Shown: piece by piece, positions 59,491-64,000 of the stretch
Position numbering within the stretch: the first letter of the stretch is position 1
Layout of the letters: every line of letters begins with the position of its first letter
Source: JANQQC01 sp965262255
Lineage (GTDB): Bacteria > Pseudomonadota > Alphaproteobacteria > Caulobacterales > Hyphomonadaceae
Direction: 5' to 3'
DNA length: 64,000 nt
Assembly: GCA_965262255.1 (NCBI GenBank)
Contig: OZ253505.1
Span: 2,108,001 to 2,172,000 of the forward strand
Program-made: the position numbers and the translations under genes
Notes under the pieces: model-generated
Told to the model about the DNA's origin: nothing
What the model saw: only the letters and a program-made list of their open reading frames with translations
Database searches by the model: none

Positions 59491-61642
59491 TACAAAAATC
59501 CTTACTAAAATGAGATAAAACGTCGCGGTCGTCTACTTGGAGAAGCTTAACACGACTAATCACTCCCTTCTTATTGATCGATGTTTCTGGTATATCCAAT
59601 AGCAACCGAGCGGATCCTACTTTCGCCTCTACCGTCAGTATGGCACTATATTGGTGTTCCTGAACGGAGGTTAGATTCCAACTAGTCTTGTTTATGTGTT
59701 GCTCAAAAAGTTCAACAGCAGATTCTACACTTTGAGAACAAAAATTATGCTCTGTATGAAACAAAAATTTTAATTCGGAGGCAATAGAAATTTCTCCAGT
59801 TTCGACTTTTGTATTTCCGATCTTAAATAAGAAATTCTTATTATAGTTGAAATCTACTCTTACTTGTCCGTCTGCACATGAAAAAAGATAACGTTCAAGA
59901 TACTTATGATGCTTAACATCAAGTATTTCCCACTTAGACTCTTCGATAGTTTCTAACATTGTTATATAGGCGATACCAAGCATTGGCTCTAGAGTGCTGA
60001 ACCCGTTCTTAGTCAAAGTTTCTTTTTCGTCCCCAGACAATACGCGGGATTGGTCAAAGTGAAATCTATTGTCTTTACGAATAGGAGAAATTTGACATTC
60101 ATTGAGTTCCCATTTTGCCTTAGATAATGGAGTGAGCTCTGGATAGGGGTGAATAACTAATTTGTTTGTATCAAGGGTTGTGACGGAGTATAACCTACGA
60201 AAGTAGCTTTCGGATGCCGGATTCGATGTATCATGTGCAGAACTGCCGTCCAAGTATACTTTTGGTAGTCGCCGTCCGAAGGACTGAGCACGATGTACTG
60301 TAAGAGCATAGGCATATCTTAGTCGTCCTGCATTGTTAAACTTGCTTCGCCGATAAGCAGTACTTCGTATTTCCTCTATATCAAGTTGTTTAGCTTCTAT
60401 GATTTCATCGTTCAGCTGATTTACTTTCTCATGTGATTCGACTTCGGCAAGGTTGTGCAATGCAATAGCTTGAGATTCCGATAGTTCTGGTTTTTCATAG
60501 GTTAAAAATTCTGGTATATAGTAAATTGATCCTTCTCCTTTAGAGTATCTAATTCTTGCCGCAGCTATCGAAAAAAATTCATTTTTTCTATTTTCGAATG
60601 TTAAGTTAGGTTCTCGATGCACTACCCCATAAGTTTCAACTACTTGTACGACCTCGCCCGAATCAATCCAATCGTCGTCGGAAGAATCATCGTTAGCCTT
60701 ATCTAGATCAATGGTTTTATTTCGTAACTCAACGATATCTCCTGCTACTAGAGCTTCTGATTCAGAGCCAGAGAATCTTATGTTTCGAACATACCTATTG
60801 AATTCTTGAACATCACTGTTCGTTGAGGTCAAGTAAACTGCTTTTTGTGGGTACTCCGAAACTTCTCTTGCAACTATTTTACAATCTACTTTACCAGCGG
60901 TAATTCTATTATTATTAGGATCAGTCGAAGGTAATTCAGTAAACGTTTTGTCGCAAATTTGGTTTATTAGTAGGCTTTGGAAATCGAACACTTCTTTTTC
61001 GGTTTTAGTGGTAATCAAAGTTTTGATCTCATAGTTGGTTACATGTATAATATTTTCTTTAAAAAGTTCACTATTTATCAAACTCTCTGTTTGGTCACCT
61101 CGCGTTTGCTGATAGGGGTCACCAATCACTATAAGTTTAGGAAAATGAAAGTTAGATTCAATTTTTTTTCGGTAAATTTTGTATTCAAAAGTTCCATCGC
61201 GAAAAGAATCTATGAAATCTGTTATAATCTTACCGGAACCAAACCGCATTTCTTCCGAATAAAATTTACTGTCACTGAGTAAATGAGCTTCTAGAATTAT
61301 TATAATGTCTGTTTCATAGTTGACGGATTCACGAGCGATCGGATAGATTAGGCGGTTTTTATCAAGATATGGCTTCTCGTCGTATAGCCAACTATAAATA
61401 CTAGTGACATTACTAATCCCACTTTCATTAAGAGACAATGCGGTTTCTGCATCTGGAGCAAGTAGGATTACCTTATGGTTGTTTCGAATCATGTACTCGA
61501 TTAATGATTTTGCGATAAGCAGTTTTCCCGAACCGTATGCACCTTTTAAACGAAAGACTTGAGTCGCACCATTGTCAACCCAATGCTTGATTCTCTCATA
61601 AGCACCTTGTTGATAGCGGTTAAAATGGTGTTCAGTAGACAT
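59483..61642 (-). CDS. RecD/Pif1-like superfamily 1 helicase with degenerate Walker motifs
   Basis: 719 residues. Helicase motifs are in order, but two are altered. Walker A reads GAYGSGKL (34-41), with Leu where Thr/Ser should coordinate Mg. Walker B reads IIIILEAH (113-120), with Leu where the Asp should be. Motif III GDPYQQ (174-179) and motif VI YALTVHRAQSFG (445-456) are intact. The C-terminal 230 residues are unassigned. Sequence was checked codon by codon for both altered motifs (CTG and CTA). Overlaps the TPR gene by eight bases and precedes it, suggesting a cotranslated pair. Confidence 0.75.
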   Translation of the reverse strand: MSTEHHFNRYQQGAYERIKHWVDNGATQVFRLKGAYGSGKLLIAKSLIEYMIRNNHKVILLAPDAETALSLNESGISNVTSIYSWLYDEKPYLDKNRLIYPIARESVNYETDIIIILEAHLLSDSKFYSEEMRFGSGKIITDFIDSFRDGTFEYKIYRKKIESNFHFPKLIVIGDPYQQTRGDQTESLINSELFKENIIHVTNYEIKTLITTKTEKEVFDFQSLLINQICDKTFTELPSTDPNNNRITAGKVDCKIVAREVSEYPQKAVYLTSTNSDVQEFNRYVRNIRFSGSESEALVAGDIVELRNKTIDLDKANDDSSDDDWIDSGEVVQVVETYGVVHREPNLTFENRKNEFFSIAAARIRYSKGEGSIYYIPEFLTYEKPELSESQAIALHNLAEVESHEKVNQLNDEIIEAKQLDIEEIRSTAYRRSKFNNAGRLRYAYALTVHRAQSFGRRLPKVYLDGSSAHDTSNPASESYFRRLYSVTTLDTNKLVIHPYPELTPLSKAKWELNECQISPIRKDNRFHFDQSRVLSGDEKETLTKNGFSTLEPMLGIAYITMLETIEESKWEILDVKHHKYLERYLFSCADGQVRVDFNYNKNFLFKIGNTKVETGEISIASELKFLFHTEHNFCSQSVESAVELFEQHINKTSWNLTSVQEHQYSAILTVEAKVGSARLLLDIPETSINKKGVISRVKLLQVDDRDVLSHFSKDFCNG

Positions 61643-61749
61643 TTGTTAATAGTATACCAAAATTCTAATAAAGATAAAAGTATTTTCGTATTTCTTCCAT
61701 GAAATTGGTTAGAGTTAAATTCATATTAGACAGCACAATTGGAAAAAAG

Positions 61750-62805
61750 TTATTTAGCAGAAACCAGAGTAGGACTTTCCGTTTCATTTTTTCTTATTAC
61801 ATCAAATTGTTTCCAAACTCCTGAATCACCATGCCAATCGCCACGAGTTGCTGCTTTAGAGTATTCGGTTGCACGGGCTTCAAAAAAGTTAGCGTGTTCT
61901 ACTCCGTTCAGTATTTCCGTGAGCCATGGGAGAGGATGTTTTTTAATTCCGTAAATAGGATTTAATTTAAGTTGGGTTAATCGCCAGTCTGCGATATATC
62001 GAATATACTGTTTTATATCTTTTGCTGTCATTCCTTCAACTTCACCTGCTTCAAAAGCTAAATCAATAAACTTATCTTCGAGTTTTATAACGGTTTCACA
62101 ACATTCTGTGATTCGATCTCCAAGCTGATCAGTCATTATTTGTGTTTCTTCGCAGAATGTGTGGAATAACTTGATCATGCCCTCACAGTGCAAACTTTCA
62201 TCTCTAACCGACCATGAAACAATCTGCCCCATCCCCTTCATCTTGTTGAACCGAGGGAAGTTCATCAACATCGCAAATGAGGCAAAAAGCTGTAATCCTT
62301 CTGTGAATGCTCCGAATACCGCCATAGAAGTAGCGATGTCTTCATAAGTGTCAGTGCCAAACTGGCCCAGATAGTCGTGTTTTGCCGCCATTTCTTCGTA
62401 TTCCATAAACGCGGAAAACTCCGAATCAGGCATTCCGATCGTCTCTAGAAGTAGGGCGTACGCGGCGATGTGTATAGTTTCCATATTTGAGAACGCCGCC
62501 AACATCATCGAAACCTCCGTCGGCTTGAAGAGCGGCATATAGTGTTCCATATAGTTCGCGCCGACTTCGACATCGGATTGGGTGAAGAATCGGAAGATCT
62601 GGGACAAAAGATTTCGTTCTCCTTCCGTGATGTTTACAGCCCAGTCTTTACAATCCTCCCCGAGCGGAACTTCTTCAGGCATCCAATGTACCTGTTGCTG
62701 GCGCTTCCACAGGTCATACGCCCAGTCGTACCTGAAGGGCTTGTAAGCTTTACTAGGTGTCAATAGCCCGGGCATCTGTGCCACGCCATTCGCTCCATTT
62801 CTCAT
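61750..62805 (-). CDS. nrdB: Ribonucleoside-diphosphate reductase beta subunit
   Basis: About 351 residues with the class Ia di-iron site: Asp in FTQSDVEVGANY, Glu and His in NMETIHIAAY (the Tyr at its end fits the radical Tyr122 of E. coli), Glu in FTEGLQLFA, and Glu/His in VRDESLHCEG. It makes deoxynucleotides with NrdA, which is not in the window. The frame runs up to GTG 62865. I chose ATG 62805 (MRNGANGVAQMPG) for its AGGAG site; ATG 62775 is another possibility. No clear NrdR box in the upstream gap. Confidence 0.94.
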   Translation of the reverse strand: MRNGANGVAQMPGLLTPSKAYKPFRYDWAYDLWKRQQQVHWMPEEVPLGEDCKDWAVNITEGERNLLSQIFRFFTQSDVEVGANYMEHYMPLFKPTEVSMMLAAFSNMETIHIAAYALLLETIGMPDSEFSAFMEYEEMAAKHDYLGQFGTDTYEDIATSMAVFGAFTEGLQLFASFAMLMNFPRFNKMKGMGQIVSWSVRDESLHCEGMIKLFHTFCEETQIMTDQLGDRITECCETVIKLEDKFIDLAFEAGEVEGMTAKDIKQYIRYIADWRLTQLKLNPIYGIKKHPLPWLTEILNGVEHANFFEARATEYSKAATRGDWHGDSGVWKQFDVIRKNETESPTLVSAK

Positions 62806-62865
62806 GCCCGCGATTGCTCCTACTGCGAGATGTAAGTTAGCTAGTAAATACCCGAATTTCGGCAC

Positions 62866-63168
62866 GTCTCGCTGGTGAAAAATGCGGGAATGTCAGTTGG
62901 TCTAGACCTTAGAGTTGGTCGCAGAACCTAGTTGAACCAATCGCTCCATATTACACATGAATTCACCTGATTCTTGTGTAACTTTGCGCATTCGGTTTTC
63001 TTGTTGGAAATGATGTTGTGGTAATCAACGTATCGCTAGCTCCCTGAGTTTAGCGGGCTAATCGGAAACACTGAACGATATAGAGTTGGGCTCAAACGAG
63101 TCAAAAAATCCTGTGAATTAGGCCCATATCTACCTAGTTCGATTCGATTCTGGTCTCAAGTAGTTTGG
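62866..63168. other. Intergenic region between nrdB and the epimerase-like gene
   Basis: About 300 bases upstream of nrdB. I looked for NrdR boxes and saw none convincing. TTACACATGAATTC and TTGTGTAA (62951-62986) form a weak inverted pair that could act as an operator. No gene or RNA visible. Confidence 0.35.
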
Positions 63169-64000
63169 TTAACTGCTAAGTTTGCACATTGATTCTAACC
63201 GTACGAGTGCCGCTATTCCTTCACGGAAACTCGGATACTGCGGTCTCCATCCAAGTAGGGATTTGGCGCGAGCATTCGATACGCGCTTGGATTCGGAGTA
63301 AAACTCTCTCGCCATTGGGCTAAGGTCTGCTTGTTCAAAGGGTTGCAAGTGCGGAGCCTCAACTCCCAATAGTTCGGCGGTGTATGCGATGACATCAGAT
63401 TGCGATGCAGGTTGATCATCCGTCAGGTGCATAACCCCTTCGGATGTTGGAGTTTTAAGAATAGCTTGTAAACCCGTCGCGAGGTCATTGACGTGAATGC
63501 GACTGAAGACTTGCCTCGGTTTATCTATCCGTTTGGCAGTGCCTTGCCTAATGCGATCGAGGGAGCTACGATTTGGACCGTAAATACCAGGAAGTCGAAC
63601 GACTGTAACGCCACCGCGCTGTTCCAACCACTGATTCTCAGCCTTCACGCGTAAAACCGAACGGGGTCTCCGAGGATTAACCTGAGTCCATTCGAAAGCC
63701 CAACCGCCATCTAGATCTCCGTAAACGCCTGTTGTGGACAGATATGTAACTGACGAAGCGTCTACACTAATATTTGCAAACTTACGCGCAACAGGACAGC
63801 CCCTTTGATCTGGTGGAACTGAGATTAACCAATGGGCCCTAGAGGGAATGTCTCTTGCGCATAAATCTTCAAACACAATACCGCGAAACCCTTGCTCTGA
63901 AATCTTCGCTGCGCCTGTTTTGGTTCGACTAGTGCCATAAACTTGCCAATTCTCTTTGATAAGATTGCGGGCTAGAGCATTTGCGGAGTATCCCAAACCA
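63169..64000 (-). CDS. NAD-dependent epimerase/dehydratase-like (extended SDR), start beyond right edge
   Basis: At least 277 residues. The N-terminal Rossmann motif (GLGYSANALARNL) is at the window edge, so a few more N-terminal residues are missing. Later blocks: YLSTTGVYGDLDGGW (SDR Tyr region, with Ser-Thr-Thr), VVRLPGIYGPNRSSLD, HVNDLATGLQAIL, and a C-terminal RAKSLLGWRPQYPSFREGI. This resembles YeeZ-type and other atypical SDRs. The substrate is unknown. Confidence 0.85.
   Translation of the reverse strand, partial: GLGYSANALARNLIKENWQVYGTSRTKTGAAKISEQGFRGIVFEDLCARDIPSRAHWLISVPPDQRGCPVARKFANISVDASSVTYLSTTGVYGDLDGGWAFEWTQVNPRRPRSVLRVKAENQWLEQRGGVTVVRLPGIYGPNRSSLDRIRQGTAKRIDKPRQVFSRIHVNDLATGLQAILKTPTSEGVMHLTDDQPASQSDVIAYTAELLGVEAPHLQPFEQADLSPMAREFYSESKRVSNARAKSLLGWRPQYPSFREGIAALVRLESMCKLSS

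Noticed and set aside
62866..63168. NrdR boxes upstream of nrdB
   Set aside because: No pair of sequences with the NrdR consensus at proper spacing was seen.

Overview
The window is a chromosomal segment of an alphaproteobacterium with AT-rich DNA and mostly core genes. The placement rests on several lineage hallmarks: an FYDLN-acid protein, the lptC-lptA-lptB-rpoN-hpf-ptsN cluster, a RegB/RegA redox two-component pair next to a SenC/SCO1 gene, the carAB-greA and dnaG-rpoD neighbourhoods, CobT, and a GAF-containing PtsP near lysC, ubiG and prfA. I cannot place it below class level from sequence alone.

Layout. 1-2.4 kb: start of aroA, an FYDLN protein, tRNA-Ala(GGC), then ptsN and hpf on the minus strand. 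2.5-5.0 kb: a graveyard with a decayed IS256-type element, the C-terminal stump of a papain-like peptidase and further unreadable relics; it splits hpf from rpoN. 5.0-11 kb: rpoN, lptB, lptA, lptC, a short RNase D-like exonuclease, exonuclease III and lolA. 11-20.4 kb: the most unusual region, dnaG followed by a giant rpoD and then a second sigma-70 gene. 20.7-26 kb: carA, a metallo-beta-lactamase-fold gene and carB. 26-29.6 kb: two tandem modules of an HTH/ImmA-IrrE metallopeptidase gene plus a DUF4411 PIN gene; one PIN gene is killed by a nonsense codon and a 181-bp MITE. 30-38 kb: greA, an ELM1-like gene, trxB, cobT, a 5-FTHF cyclo-ligase, senC and regB/regA. 38-42.5 kb: the carboxynorspermidine dehydrogenase/decarboxylase pair, zapE and an acyltransferase. 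42.6-46.4 kb: a large TM0106-type nuclease-helicase and a small unknown. 46.6-56.5 kb: murC, prmC, prfA, a MAPEG protein, ispG, ptsP, lysC and ubiG. 56.5-64 kb: a lipoprotein alkaline phosphatase, a two-gene helicase-like/TPR module, nrdB and the start-truncated end of an epimerase-like gene.

Main discovery. The housekeeping sigma factor RpoD is about 1,950 residues long, roughly three times normal. The extra length is 16 tandem copies of a domain of about 71 residues whose pattern matches sigma-70 region 1.1, plus one divergent N-terminal copy. The normal sigma core (regions 1.2-4.2) follows. Immediately downstream, in the same reading frame and separated only by one TAA and ten codons, lies a second sigma-70 gene that has the core but no 1.1 repeats. 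It has altered promoter-melting residues and a longer sigma finger. It looks like an in-frame tandem duplication of the core that has diverged. I know of no description of such an arrangement.

The genes otherwise serve envelope biogenesis (lptABC, lolA, murC, aroA, ispG), nitrogen-PTS regulation (ptsP, ptsN, rpoN), replication and transcription (dnaG, rpoD, greA, nrdB), translation (hpf, prfA, prmC), pyrimidine/arginine precursors (carAB), redox control (regBA, senC, trxB) and polyamine synthesis. Accessory content is concentrated at 2.5-5.0, 26-29.6, 42.6-46.4 and 58-61.6 kb.
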